From Vigna angularis (lineage: Eukaryota > Streptophyta > Magnoliopsida > Fabales > Fabaceae): a DNA stretch of 64,000 nt. The DNA lies in assembly GCF_016808095.1 (NCBI RefSeq), contig NC_068972.1, positions 7,496,001 through 7,560,000 of the forward strand, in the 5' to 3' direction. Of the stretch, positions 38,801 through 51,872 are shown piece by piece (position 1 is the stretch's first letter; every line of letters starts with the position of its first letter). Under the pieces are notes generated by a model, which made no database searches, had not been told where the DNA came from, and worked only from the letters and a program-made list of their open reading frames with translations. The translations under genes were made by a program, and so were the position numbers.

Positions 38801-41800
38801 TAAAAGGTTTAGTAATACTTTTTTTATCATTTAGAAAAAAAAGGGTCTAGTAACATAAAATTACTGTATGAAGACCGTGAATATTGTCAAACTGTCATCC
38901 ACGTAGCAGAAGTATGCCCTATTGAACAGGCACAGAGACTAGTCTATAGGTTAAACATAGAATCACCTATTGTCATATATGCAGATCACATCTTATATGG
39001 TTATTGTGTTTCAATAAAAGAACTAAAGATAATAAAACCTTAAAACAAATAAACCATAAGATGTGAAATGGAGAAATACAAGACACAATAATCTCTCAAG
39101 TCCTAACCACTTACCATAAGCAGGAGGATTGGCAATAATAGACTGAGCTCTGAAAGAAACACCAGTTTCCATATCAGGTGCTGTGCATGCTGGAGGAATG
39201 GAATCAATGATTGCCTTCAGCTGCTTTCTTTGGACAGATATTTCGGCCGGTCCAGAAGGAATTAAACCTTTATTCCTAGCCATATCTATTATTTAAATAT
39301 CTCATTTAGTATATCAGTATATAATGATTATGAGTAACAGCAGAATAAGATTAAAACAAAAATACACATTGTTTCAGCATTTTGCAAAGCAAAAATAGGA
39401 GAGACTAAACCATGAGGAGAACGGAGCTGAAGCTTGAAAGACCATAGGCATTGCCTGAAAGTGATTTGGGTACTATGGGGTGCCTAAGTCCCATATTGAG
39501 TAGTATATGATATCAGGTGTAGTAATTAAGTGTTTAGTTCTTCCCTCTTAGATTTTAAAGATGGGTTCAGCTAGTGCTTGGATGCTTATCATTGCCTAAG
39601 TTAGCTTGATCTGCAATGGAGAAATCAGTGAACCTTTTTGCATATGCTTAGCCATTTGAGAATGAAATGAGAATATTTTAAAAAAATTTAATTACCTTAA
39701 GGTTCGCTATTTCATATGACAATGAGGACAATAATTGTTGTATATGAATTAACTGTATTAAAAGAGAGATCAAACCTGTGACTTTTTGTATTGAAGATTT
39801 TAAAAGGAAATATTTTTGTTAGGTTTGAATTTTTATTCAGTTCTATCAAATCCCTTAACTTCTTACCTTACACTTCAATTGGTTATTTAAGATGCTAGAT
39901 TTGCTTTCAAAATCCTTGATCCAAAAACTTATATTTTCTTTTCTTGGTAGTTATTATAGCTAGCATACGTAATACATCCTTATCGATTTTAGATATGCTT
40001 TAGGTTCATATACAGTTATAGGCAAGCAAGATACGTTAGAGTATCTATTTTGCATTGTTGAGCTTAACACTTGAAAATTTAGATAATGTATCATATATTA
40101 ACAACTTGAAGTATAAAAGCAAGGTCTTCCATACAGCTACCTGATAAGTATTATAAAAAGTACAAGTAGACTGAGAATAAATGACTTCATATTAAAGAGG
40201 GACCTCTTACATCCTGCCAAAATACGAGGATCACCACCCAGAGGATAGAAATCTACTCCAGCTGACTTTACAAATGTTTTGAAATTAGCATGAGTTGCCA
40301 GCCTAACATGATGACCATACTCCTGCAAGTAAATATTAGTTCATCTATGAAAGAAAGAATAAATGCAACAAAACTGACAGTTGGGACGAAAGATACATCA
40401 ATAGTTAAAAACCACGTCATTGCATATTTTCAGATAGATCAGCAGAGCAAATCATCTAACAGTAATCAGATAACTTGGAAAAACCTAGGGATTTTAAACT
40501 CAAAGTGAATGAGACCAGAATAATTCCTTCCCAAATATAAGAAATCTAATCTAGAATTTCAATGACAAGTTCTAATCACCAAAGCCAATATGATAAGTTA
40601 GCAAGATGATAATATATTAATTCGTAAATTGTTACAAAGCCTTTCAGAACAAAACAAATAAAAGGAAATATTATATGATGTGATTTCCACGAAAAGTAAT
40701 GTCACATTTTAGGCTCACATTGAAGCAAATATGAAGATATCATGGAGTCCTACACCATACAAAAGGCAAGAAAGCAATAACAAAGGTTATGATGATTTAA
40801 TGGAAATTCTCACGTGCTGTGTGCATCAAAATGAATTGAATGGAAATATCCAAACATGCCTGAAGTCTCTTTGCTATGGCCACAAAAGGTTGTACGTCAC
40901 CTCTTGTTCCAACCACAAGTATGACAATTTGTAACCGTGGAACAAATTTTTTTGATTCTGAACCAAAACCTCCACTCACTGTTGACTCTTCAAAAGATTG
41001 GAGCTCTAACAATTCTGGAGCAACAGATGCACTCCTTTCAAGATCAACTTCAACAGTTCCATCATTTTGTATCTTCACTAAGTTAGTAATCAGTTGCTGA
41101 GTAGAAAAACAAGAAAGGTTCATGAAGATGCAAATAATGTGGAAAATATGACACATAATTGACTAATACAGAACCATTTCAAGAACAAATGTACAAAGAC
41201 AGTGTACCCATATTTTTCAAATACCAATCATGTGTCAAGAAATCACAAGATATATCTAGCACACAAGAACTAATAGAACTACTTTTGAGATTTGCATTGC
41301 ATCTTTCAAACAAGGTTAAAATGAACAGTAAACAAATATTTATATCAACTTTTGGGTGAAACTTAATCCAACTAGAATAAAAATATGCAAACACAAGTTT
41401 GAAATTTAAGATCATTCACATATAGTAATACTTGCAATACCTTCGCCCTCTCAGACAGCCTGTCCAATATTGTGTCTCGCTTAGGGAATCCACTCTTTTC
41501 TGTCATTGATCTAGAAATCATAAACTTGTCATCAACTATAAGTGGGTTCCTTTCAGCTCCAACAGGGGCTGTGATGCAATGTTCCAAACCTGCACACACA
41601 GAATGGGACATACAAGGCAGAAAAATTAATCATCCAACCGAAGCAATTAGAAAGAGCAGTCCATTAGGACAAGACCGATAGCATTTGTGACCAAGGTAGG
41701 CAGTGAGCAGACAATTATCTTTAAAGGAAATAAAGCTAAAATTTGGTTTTTTAGATTTAAACCTGTGAAACTGTTTGGAGCCCAAAACACAACAAAAAAG

Positions 41801-42725
41801 AGAAAGAATTATTTTATTTCCTGACCAAAAATGAACAGAACAAAGAGAAAGATCTCTTTAACAAAGAGTTTTCAATTGATACAAAAGGAAATATACCACT
41901 CATTTCTAACCCTCTCTTTCCACACTCTCTAACCAACTAACTAACTATTTGCTGTAACTAACTCGTAACTATCTGTGCTTGGGAATCTGACAGAAACTAA
42001 AATACAATGGAAACTCCATATATCATAAATATGAAAGAGTCATCTGGATAGGGCCTTACACGGAAGGCAAGTAATTTAGACTCAAGAAACAACAGCAGCC
42101 ACATAAAAGCTTTTGAAGAGGTCCAATGAAGTAACATTTCTTTTTCTCCAAGGCATTAATTTTGTAGAGCTAGGACATATTTATTATCTACACAAGAATC
42201 CTCCCTTCTTCCTTCCCCATTCAAGAAAACATGGCAACTAAACTCACAAGATTTTATTGAATTATAAAGTGCTGCTGGAGCTAACTTCCCTCCAGTTAAA
42301 TTCCAGAGCAAAATAAACCTACGCCCACATGCTCAAAAGGGGGTAAAAAAAATAGGCCAAACAAAAAATGCAGTCATCTGACAATAACTAAACGCAGTAA
42401 GGCAATAACATACTTAATACACTGAAGACGCCTTCACTATTCCCACCGCACAACATATCTAAAGCAGTTCCTATTTCACAGTAATAACAATCAATTGCTT
42501 AACAGAAGAAACTGAATTGGACAGAAGTATTGAGCACAAACCTCTTCTTGATGAAGAAGAAACTTGCACCGACTCGTCGTCCTCAGAAGAAGCTCCACCA
42601 AACTTCTCATCCTCACCCTGTGACTTTACTATCTCCATTTTCTTGAGATCGTTCTTCTGCCGACCATCAAGAACCCCTTCCGACACTTCTTGGGTCAAGC
42701 ATTGAATCTCATTACTACCCATCAT
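32819..42725 (-). CDS. UGT80A2: Sterol 3-beta-glucosyltransferase, UGT80 family
   Basis: Fourteen exons give 621 residues: 42542-42725, 41441-41589, 40860-41096, 40211-40322, 39115-39285, 38200-38263, 37897-37954, 37608-37785, 36947-37077, 35103-35205, 33787-33863, 33513-33560, 33214-33363, 32819-33022. The first 160 residues are variable and Ser/acidic-rich. The glycosyltransferase fold starts at RLQIVILVVGTRGDVQPF (about 163-180), continues through YGHHVRLATHANF, FYPLGGDPR and AIIANPPAYGHVHVAEALGV, and holds the sugar-donor site HHGGAGTTATGLKAG at 490-504, followed by VPFFGDQFFWGERI. The end FCCAPCGGV is typical of plant UGT80A. The enzyme transfers glucose from UDP-glucose to membrane sterols. 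Intron 3 starts with GC rather than GT. The exon 2 end has two possible donors; I used AAG before GTATTG. Confidence 0.94.
35206..36946 (-). other. Longest intron (9) of the sterol glucosyltransferase
   Basis: 1741 bases. It contains unassigned sequence with a short minus-strand open frame (35686-35874) and a block at about 36550-36850 whose text (AATTTAGTCCTTGAAATTG, TTTTTGGTCCC) resembles dispersed plant repeats. No independent gene is supported. Confidence 0.35.
40858..40860 (-). other. GC-AG intron donor in the sterol glucosyltransferase
   Basis: Exon 3 ends CTTCAG and the intron begins GCATGT. The next exon begins GAGTATGG after TTGCAG, and only this junction keeps the conserved KRLQEYGHHVR frame. 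Confidence 0.8.
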
Positions 42726-45063
42726 CAGAATCAGAGTTTCTCAACCCATTACTTCTTGCAAACAGAAGGAGCAGCAGAAACAGACGGTTCCAGAGAATCG
42801 AGTACTGAACTGTTGAAATAAAGCGCAGGCATGCATGCTAACACGTGGGAAGTGGGCCTTCAACGAGCGAAGGAGAAAATTAGTAGTCGAAAGGTTTTGA
42901 AACGAAAAAACAGTTGGCACGCAGACCCACCAGTCATCAGAACACACAGAACATTTGGTAAACCTAAAGTTCAAACCCTTTTCCAACCCAGTTCTTCCTT
43001 CGACGTGTCAACTCAAGGTGTATTCACGTTCCTCACGAGGAGAAGCACTTCTACACAAAATCCCCAACCTAAGCTATTCGCAGCTTCAATACAGTGCAAA
43101 TACTACTTACGGTCAACTTAACAGTATTCAGATAACTTTAAAATTATAGATTTTACCAATATATTTTTAACTCCTCTTTACATGGGAATATGTTAGCACA
43201 TATTCTGTTTTAGAAATAGATGTGATTTTCTCATAGGTTAATAAAATAACAAATAATAATGAACCTTTAAAAATATAATTTATACATTATATTAAAATAT
43301 TATAAAAAAAACTGTGTGAAAATATTTTTTCCTTTTCATAAGTTACACTATCATATTATATCATTTTTTTCAACTTTAAATTTACAATTCTCGGTTTTAT
43401 ATTTTCTCTTTCACCTTATATTTAGTCAAATGGACCGGTAAGTAAAAAACCCATAAAAAATATGAAATAATTTGTTTATGTTGATTAATTACTATATTTA
43501 TTATTTGCTAATGTGTTTAACTAACTTAATGTTCTCTAAAAGCATGATCTTTATCCGACTAAAGAGAAAGATTTGAATATCTTGAATTTGAAACTTTGAA
43601 CCTTTAGAATATTTGTTTGAGTCTTTTACGTAATATATCTAACTATATAAGAAAATCATCAAATGTTATTAGCATAATTAATTTTATAAATAATATTATA
43701 CTTAAATTAAATGTATCATTATTTACTTAATTATAATTTTATACTTAATTACATGAAAACATGAAAAGTAGTACTATCAAAATAGGTCACTCAGCATAAC
43801 TTAATCCATCCCACCATAGGTTGATCACTTGGTAAACCAACATAACCCGACTCACTTAGTGAATCAATCTAACCTGACTCACTTAGTGAATCAATCTAAC
43901 CCGACTCAATTTACCATAAATTGGTGGTTTAAACGGGTTAGCTCACTGACTCATATAATAACAATTTTATTTTTTCAATTCTAAAAGAAAATAATAACTT
44001 CTTTTCTAATTCAAAACTAAATAAATTTTAATCTAAAATAATGTTAAATTTAAAAGATAATTCAAAATAAATAAAAAATAATCAATCCAAAATTATTTTA
44101 AATTCTAAATATAATTCAAAAACAGTAAAAAAAGAATTAAATGAATTAACGAATCAACCCGGCTCACTGTAAATTTAAACTGGATGAATTGGATTCTTAA
44201 TGAATCGAACTCAATATTTACTTATATCAAAATTTTATTTTCTTTTTCAACTCAACTCAATTCAAATCTATAATAAACATATTGATTCACGGATTTAAAT
44301 TCATTTTATCATCATTGATTAAAAGGGTTTGGATAATCATGTGAAAAAAATAATGAAACATTTTTTTTTGAACAATGGAAATAAATAAAATAGAGCTAAA
44401 TAGAATAAACCTTTACTTGTATGATTCATTGTTCCTTCTAGTATTCTCACACTGCCGCCCACCGCTTCACCCAGTACAGAAATCATTGAGTTCTGCTAAA
44501 TGTCAGTTCCTATGTATACAACTTTCTTCGGTGTCTTTCGTTTTTCCCATTTGGTGAATTTTTTATTGTCAGAGTCAACAGAAAGACTTTTTTTCTTTAC
44601 CACTTTTCTTGCTCTATACAAGTTACCATAATTTAGTTTATTTATAAGATGAATGCTACAATTTTCTTCGTCAAACATGTAATACACTAATGATAATCTG
44701 CAGTAACAAAATTTAAATAAACGTCAGTGTATTTCTGATTAAGTTAACATCAATTTGGTTTTTGTAAGTTATTACAAAGATAGAAGAACATGGCCTACAT
44801 CCAGCGATAAATTGTAACATTCAATGTCTAAGGTAATCGATGGAAATATTTAAAACGGGAAATGTAACAAAGTAGTAATACTAATGAAGAGGCTTACATA
44901 CGAAGTAATCATAACAAATAGCTTGTGAATAATATAATGTCCAATTGTTATTTTTTTTATTTGTTATGTAATAATAACACCTTAACAGAAGAAAAAAGAT
45001 TGATCAAATTCTAATGAATGTTTGTTCAAATTATTTTGAAGTTCTTCATTGATCTCCATGACA
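42726..45063. other. Intergenic region with a 27-bp tandem repeat
   Basis: The first few hundred bases hold the promoter of the sterol glucosyltransferase gene. A 27-bp unit beginning AACCCGACTCACTTAGTGAA repeats about 2.6 times at 43844-43912. Otherwise AT-rich with no gene. Confidence 0.5.
43844..43912 (+). repeat. 27-bp tandem repeat
   Basis: Copies at 43844-43870 and 43871-43897 differ by one base; a partial third follows. Confidence 0.9.
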
Positions 45064-46599
45064 TCATTCTGATCTTTTCATTTCCTTAATGACCAAGGCC
45101 CTTGCCTGGTTTATTGTGACAAGGCACAAGTACACATGTTCTTCAAGTTCTTCCACTTGTTTTCTGAATATTACATCACTTTTCTTAAGCTCCTTCACAA
45201 CCTCAAATGATAATTTGTCTTCTTTCCTGTCCAAACAGAACTGCACCATTTCTCTGTTATGCTCAATTTCATCACGAAGCCGAGCTACAAGTCTACTCAT
45301 CGTGTCAAAGTCTCTATTCAATATGTAAGTCCCCTTGGCTGCTATGTCAAGCTGCTCATAAACTTTACCAAGAGACCCTTTTCTTGAAACTTTACAGCCT
45401 CTAAGCTCCCTCTTAAGATGCTTAAATGGGAAGCAGAGAATTGCTGGCCCCAAGATTACTGCTGTCAGAGTATGTGTGGCTATAAACATGGTTGTGATTG
45501 CCACTAAGACACAAGCTGCAGTGACACAAAACCAAGATGTCTTCATCAAATACTTCATGAGCTTAATTTTCCTTCCCACTCTTTTTCTCATTGACTTTAG
45601 ATGGCACAAAACTGATGAGTGCTTATCATTGATGAGCTTGAAGTCATGGGTTTTAAGGTTTGAAAACGGGTCATTTGAGTAGGTGAATGAGTTTAGCTCA
45701 AAGATGACCACTTCAAAAGTTTCGAAAGAGTCACCATCCTTAATGTCCAGAACTCTTTGAATGAACTGATAATAAGAGAGGACTTGGCTGATGCTTTTGA
45801 GAAGATTACAGCAAATGTGTGAAGCTTCTGCGCTTATGTCAAAGTAACTAAGCATAAGGTTTTTGAGTTTTGGTGTCTTTGAAAGGGTTCCTGAATCAAC
45901 GATGGAAAATATAGTTTCTTGGCAAGGTTCAAGGAGGACTTCCGAAAAATTGTCATGGTTGTAATTAATGGAAGGCTGGTTTGCAAGTAATTGAGCTTTA
46001 CTGTAGAAATCAACATAGGGCTTTGTTCTTAGTGTCCTATGGTACTCATCATGGAAGTTTATGCTTTTCAGGGCTTCTCTGCACTCCTTCACATCTGTGA
46101 TGTTAAATCATGATACAAATTACAGGAAAGACTTGCCAAAACAATGTTTTAGTCTTGCTACTTGAAAACTTGATGCAAAAATCAGAATGCTGGTGAGAAA
46201 TGGTAACAGAGAAATTTTATGCTTGGAAAAGAAGGACTGATAAGTTAATCTATAAATATAGGATTGCGTGAAGAAGAGGGAAAATTGAAATTTGACAAAC
46301 AATAAATATATGAGTGAACAACATTATTTATATGTTGTGTGATGAAGCATTAAACATGACACATGTTTTTTACCGTTCCTTTTAATTTTTCCGACACCAT
46401 TACCCAAACATGATACAAAATGATTAATATTTTCAAATTTTGGTTAATCATTTTTGACAAAATAATCGCATGAATCATGTTGCTTTAGATTTGCATGGGT
46501 TTGAAACAAATAGAGAAGCCAAATGAAAAAAAAAAAAATTAAGGCTGAAGTCGTAAAACACATACCTTGAGTTTTCCAAGCTCTTAATTTTGGCGACAT
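45064..46599 (-). CDS. UPF0496 (DUF677) family protein
   Basis: Exon 1 (46566-46599) supplies MSPKLRAWKTQ and exon 2 (45064-46094) the rest, joined at a phase-1 GT-AG intron of 471 bases, for 354 residues. Starting from exon 2 alone would need a GTG codon, so the small first exon is favoured. An N-terminal helical half (about 15-180) is followed by a basic stretch and a hydrophobic hairpin at about 198-235 (TSWFCVTAACVLVAITTMF, then TLTAVILGPAILCFPF). The C-terminal third is charged coiled coil. This layout is that of plant UPF0496/DUF677 proteins, relatives of the integrin-like AT14A group, usually placed at membranes. Their molecular role is not well defined and nothing here resolves it. 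Confidence 0.88.
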
Positions 46600-49137
46600 C
46601 AGGTTTATTGATCCTAATAAAAACTTGATAATTAATAACGAAGTTAACTGAACAAACTTGGCTCTAAAAAATCTTGCTATTATACAATCTCAATATCCCT
46701 GATATAATTGTAAGCCTATAATGCTAATGATCATATCATATTCGTAACAGCTAGGTTGTGTATGGAAGATGATACGTATTTAAATTTAATGTGTTTATAA
46801 AGCCTCTATTACTGTTGTTAATTTCAAGGATTCTGGTTTAAGCTTTCTCTCGGATATTGGGATCTTATAATCTCATCCACAAATACAGAGATAATAATTT
46901 CTTTGCCAACTTGTCTGCAAGCTTAAGGCTGAAATTGCTGGAGATATCCCTTTTCTAATTATTCGCTTCGCGTGGGTTTTTCCTCATTTCAATTACCTAA
47001 TTTTGTAAGGTTACACCATTCTATCCTACAGTATATCATGCAGGCAGAGATACTTTCATCCCAGAAAGTAGATTAATTATTTTACATCCTTCAAGTAGAT
47101 TAAGAAATAGTTAATACACCCTGTATCATTAAATGTTTCTAATCATTTTAAATAGTTTTTTTTAATGAGTTTTAATTTGAAACACAGAAAATATTTTTAA
47201 ACAGTTTTTCGATTTTTTTATTTTCTCAATCAATGTTTTTAGCACTTGTTGTGTTACAAGTCCTGCTAAGAAATGAGTTTGTATATATACGTGAAGAAAA
47301 GGTTAATTAATAGATGGGAAATTTAGGTAAAACTGTGTTTGTGGTTTCTGGTTTTTTACATGTATAATTTTGTTTACCTGCTGATTGATGCATGGACCAT
47401 CTCCAACCTTGCAAGCAATCTGTTTATTGTCCTATTATTCGGCATGCACACATAGCTTCAAGAAGAAAAGGCTAAAATCAAATGTATACTTGTCATGGCT
47501 AACCACCTATCATCTTTAATCATTTGGTTTATTCCTTTTTAAGTTAAAAATATCCCTTAGTCAATCTCGTTCCCATTGTCGTTATTGTAGGCATACATGG
47601 CCCCTAATAATGTTCTGTTGTTACGTTTTAACCAATTGAAAGAGACATGCTTATATATAAATTGAGTAACTGTGTATAAGCGTAAACCTTGCTAGTTTTG
47701 AGAAACCAACAGCTTGTTTGGTTAGGTATCGATGTGAACATTCTCAAAGTGGAAAAGAAACAGATACAACAATACATTCTTATACGTTAATTAGTTGTCA
47801 CTCGGAAATATAGTCTCCTACGCTACATCGCCAAGTGTTTGCCCTAATGTCAAGCAGAAGGGATCGGTATTTCAACTGGTAATTATTAATTATGAAGTGT
47901 GGTTAACAATAATAGAAGCAGTGGTACATGAAAATTATCATCTTATCATCTTGATTAATTAAATAAGTGATTTGCTATCATCTATAAGGGTTGATTTTAG
48001 AATAGGGTAGGCACAATATGTGAATTACACGCGTAGGATATATGGGAGCTGGATGCTCCACGCGTAGAAAGGACTTAGCATCACCGATCAGTAAACGACA
48101 TAAGAATGATTGATGCATAAAATTAGACGCAAACTTTTGGAGGTTTTGAGCACAAAGATACTCAACCGCTTATTATAGTCCCACAAGAAAATGGATGTGT
48201 GTGGGTGCGTGCAAAGTTCAATTTCGGACAAAGGAGTTGAAGACTTATATGAATATGCATGCTGCTCTTTCACAATTTTCTGATGATTTGCTAAGGAGGT
48301 TACTTAATATAGGATACATACTATATTATTTATTACAAGAATCATGTATTTTTGTAACTCTTCCTTTCCCGTGAGTTTCATTCTGCTTTAAGTTAAACAT
48401 ATTTATGGTCTGTGTTTGAGCTGGGATAAGTCATTGTACTAAAATATTTGTTTTGATTCTTATTTTTGGTCTTCATTACCCATAAGCAAGGAGAAGGTAA
48501 CTAAACGCGTCACTGTAATTATTATTTATCTTATAGAATAGTATATACAGTACATAAGTTATATATATGAAAATAATTTTCTCGTATTAAAATAAAATTA
48601 TGTCAATTCATCACAATGATAAATTTGTAAATCAATTTAATCTGTCGTCATTTGAAAATATTAAGATATTCTTAAAGCACACGCATAACTTCGATGTAAT
48701 TTTTAGACATCCGAAATCTCCTAATTGAATGTAGAGTAAATATTAATACATGAATTCAATAATTGATTAAAAAATCTTTGGGGACCTATAATCTCAATCT
48801 CTCTTTTGGAGGCAGAATCTTTTCATTGAAACGAAAGACAGATTTAATCAAATTTAAAATAAATTACAGCGAAAATGCCAAATACGAGATATTTTATAAA
48901 AATGTAAAAAGGAGTAACTAAAGTGACTTTGATGATGGTCTATTTAAATAAAATGGTAGAAGGAAAAGAGTAATAGAAGAAGAGTAAAACCAAAAACAGC
49001 CCACGCAAGGCCTTGGGGATGGGGGGTTTCTACTCTGCAGCTTGCACACTCTAACTTGTTCACTTTCAAATTCCAAATTGCAAATCCCAAAACCAAAACC
49101 CTAGGAGAGAGACACGGAGACACTGAATGATTGATTG
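46600..49137. other. Intergenic region
   Basis: No supported gene in 2.5 kb. The left end holds the promoter of the UPF0496 gene and the right end (about 48950-49137) the leader of the bZIP gene. Confidence 0.4.
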
Positions 49138-51872
49138 ATGGCATCTTCCAAGTTAATGGCTTCTTCCCATTCACGGAACTCAGAGTCCTCCTCTCCTTCT
49201 CCCACGCCTCAATTTACCACCACCAACTTCATCCCCATCTCCGACGCCGCCGTCACCGCCGCCCCCAAGACCGTCGATGATGTGTGGCGGGAGATCGTGG
49301 CCGGAGACCGCCGCGAATGCAAGGAAGAGGCTCCTGACGACGAGATGATGACTCTCGAAGACTTCCTCGCCAAGGCCGGCGCAGTCGACGATGACAACAA
49401 TGAAGAAGTCGATTGCGACATGAAGATTCCAATGCCCCTCACGGAGAGGCTTGGCAGCGGCGTCTTCGCCTTCGATCCCCTCCTCGCCGCGACGCCGTTT
49501 CAGGATGGAGTGGAAGGCTCCGTCATAGGGTTTGGGAACGGCGTGGAGGTGGTTGAAGGCGGGAGAGGAAAGAGAGCACGTCCCGTTTTGGAACAGTTGG
49601 ATAAGGCAGCGCAACAGAGACAGAGGAGGATGATTAAAAACAGAGAATCTGCTGCTAGGTCTCGGGAACGCAAGCAGGTATCTGTAGTGATGTGGATATG
49701 GTATATATGTGTGTTTGTTTCAGTGTATTTGACTTTTCGTTGTTGGTTGTGATGTGAATTCGTTATTCCAGGCTTACCAAGTGGAATTAGAGTCCTTGGC
49801 GGTGAAACTAGAGGAGGAAAACGACAAGCTCTTGAAGGAAAAGGTGCTTTCAGTTTTCATTGTTTTGAAGTTTTGTCCCGGGGGTACTTTCAGTTTTCAT
49901 TAGCCATGCTACTTGTTTTTTGTAATCATTGCAGGAGACAATAAGTTTTGTTATGTGTTGAACTTGAAAGTTGAAACCCTTCCAGTGCTGACTTTTCGTT
50001 TTTGGTTTGATTTGGCTGATCATTGATTGGGTTTTTGGCCTGGTCTTGTTCCCTGACCTGGTTCCGTTACCTTGCTGTTGGGTGCTATCTATTAATATTT
50101 GGGATTGCATTGATGGACTTTCCTTTCGTAAACACGCTTCCAGGTCATATTTTTCTCTCGCTCTCATCATAAATGGGTTCAGTGTTATTCTCTATTTCTA
50201 ATTCCGTCACACCTGAAGTCATCCTTGCTTAAGTATAACCTGTCTTGTTTCTTGGCATCTGCTTATGCAGTAAATGTTTCTGAAGCCATGAATATTTTGT
50301 AGTTAATGCTGTCTTATCATTGGAATAAAATGTCTGAGCGATTGTGCTCCCAGTTGCTTTAATGCTGTTACAATTATGATCCAATTGTAATCACTTTTAC
50401 CCTCTCTCTTATATTGTAGACAAGTATCTCACATTTTTAGATGCTTGTACAAAATTGGGATAGGTTTGATATTAGTAATAAACAAACTTTGGTTAACCTG
50501 TCACCACTTTTTTGTTGACATTGTATTTGATGCTCGCCTTGAACTTTTTGGATATGGGAGGATTTTTTCTGTCATATTTTGAGAAATAATTTTGAATACC
50601 TTTTATGTATGATTTTTACACCAATATATTTTTACAAAATGTTGTAATCTTACCACTATTATTTTTCATACAAGTGTGATAACTTCACCGGTGTTTTATA
50701 AACAGATATGTTTACCATTGCCCATTGTTAAGAATGCTTGTACTATTTTTTATGTTGAAATATCACTGTTTCCCTCATTGATTGTTCACTGAAATTAGTG
50801 ATATGTGGGCAATGGCACCGCCTTTTTCCAATTACAAACATGGGCCGGGGGAATGGGACACTGTTGATTGAAGTTCACAGAATTGGGTCAGTGCATAATC
50901 TTCAATCTATAATGTCGAGTCCGCTCTCTACCTCCATTCTTGGGATGGGAAAATGTCTATTTCTGCCTCAGAATTCAGTCTCTATCTATACCTGAGCCAT
51001 GATGTTCTGATTTTTATTCCCTAAACACTTGCTTAGGGTCTTGTTTTCACTGCTAACACGTTTGAATTTGGAATGTTTCTTCAAGCATTTTGGGTTGCAA
51101 ACAGCCCACATTTTGGACTGTATTCCAAAACAGAGGATGTAACTTGTAAGGGGTTTGAGTGTAGCCTGTAATACAAGTTCTACTTTTGTGTCTCATTTCC
51201 TTTTGTCCATTTGCCTTGGTAGCTTTAGAGTTTATTATGTATTTTTACCCTCTAATCTCTTACTAAAGATTTTATTGTGCAGGCCGAGAGGAAAAAAGAG
51301 AGGTACAAGCAGGTACTGATTTGTTCTAAGAACTTAGTAAGTTTTTTCACGATTTTGGTGAAAATGTTTATGATAATAATTTGAATATTGCTTTGAAGGC
51401 ATTTTTTCTCTGTTGATACTGGTATAATATATTATTGGTAAATATTTCTTCTAGATATTTTGTCTGAAAACATAACTGGTAATTAATCATGAATACAAAC
51501 ATGTTTTATTGGATTATGAAGGTTGTTTGTATATGATATAAGATATAGAAAATTAACCCAGTGCTCATACTGAATTTATTATCGATAGTGCCCATAATGA
51601 TTTAATAGAGATGCAATGCAACAAAACTGGTCTGCCAAGTATAATGATATTAGACCTAGCTGTGTTGTTTCATGAAGCTTGTAGCATTGGATTGTTTGCT
51701 ATCTTGTGACTATATTAAAGTGTGTTTATAGAATAGATGTTCGCTGTAGAAAGTGATTGGATTACGACTGACCTTTGGCGTTTTTGGGCAGCTAATGGAA
51801 AAAGTACTCCCTGTAGCGCAGAAACAAAAGCCGCCGTGTATACTCCGTAGGGCTCGCTCCTTGCAGTGGTAG
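49138..51872 (+). CDS. Group A bZIP transcription factor, GBF4-like
   Basis: Four exons, 49138-49677, 49772-49843, 51283-51312 and 51792-51872, all in phase 0, give 240 residues. The ATG at 49138 is the first in frame. N-terminal motifs KTVDDVWREIVAG (44-56) and MTLEDFLAKAG (71-81) are the conserved, kinase-targeted blocks of group A (ABI5/ABF/AREB) factors. The basic region, AAQQRQRRMIKNRESAARSR (about 157-176), has the invariant N-x7-R, and the zipper begins AYQVELESLAVKLEEENDKL. The end RRARSLQW carries an RxRS-type phosphorylation site. The protein is short and lacks the Gln-rich middle of ABF proteins, like GBF4 of Arabidopsis. Such factors bind ACGT cores (G-box, ABRE) in the nucleus and act in ABA and stress responses. 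Subgroup placement is probable. Confidence 0.93.

Noticed and set aside
49180..49614. 144-codon open frame on the minus strand
   Set aside because: It lies opposite the GC-rich first exon of the bZIP gene, whose forward frame has conserved domains. It is a shadow frame.
50798..50995. 65-codon open frame in bZIP intron 2
   Set aside because: No domain, no conserved neighbours, and inside an intron whose borders are clear.
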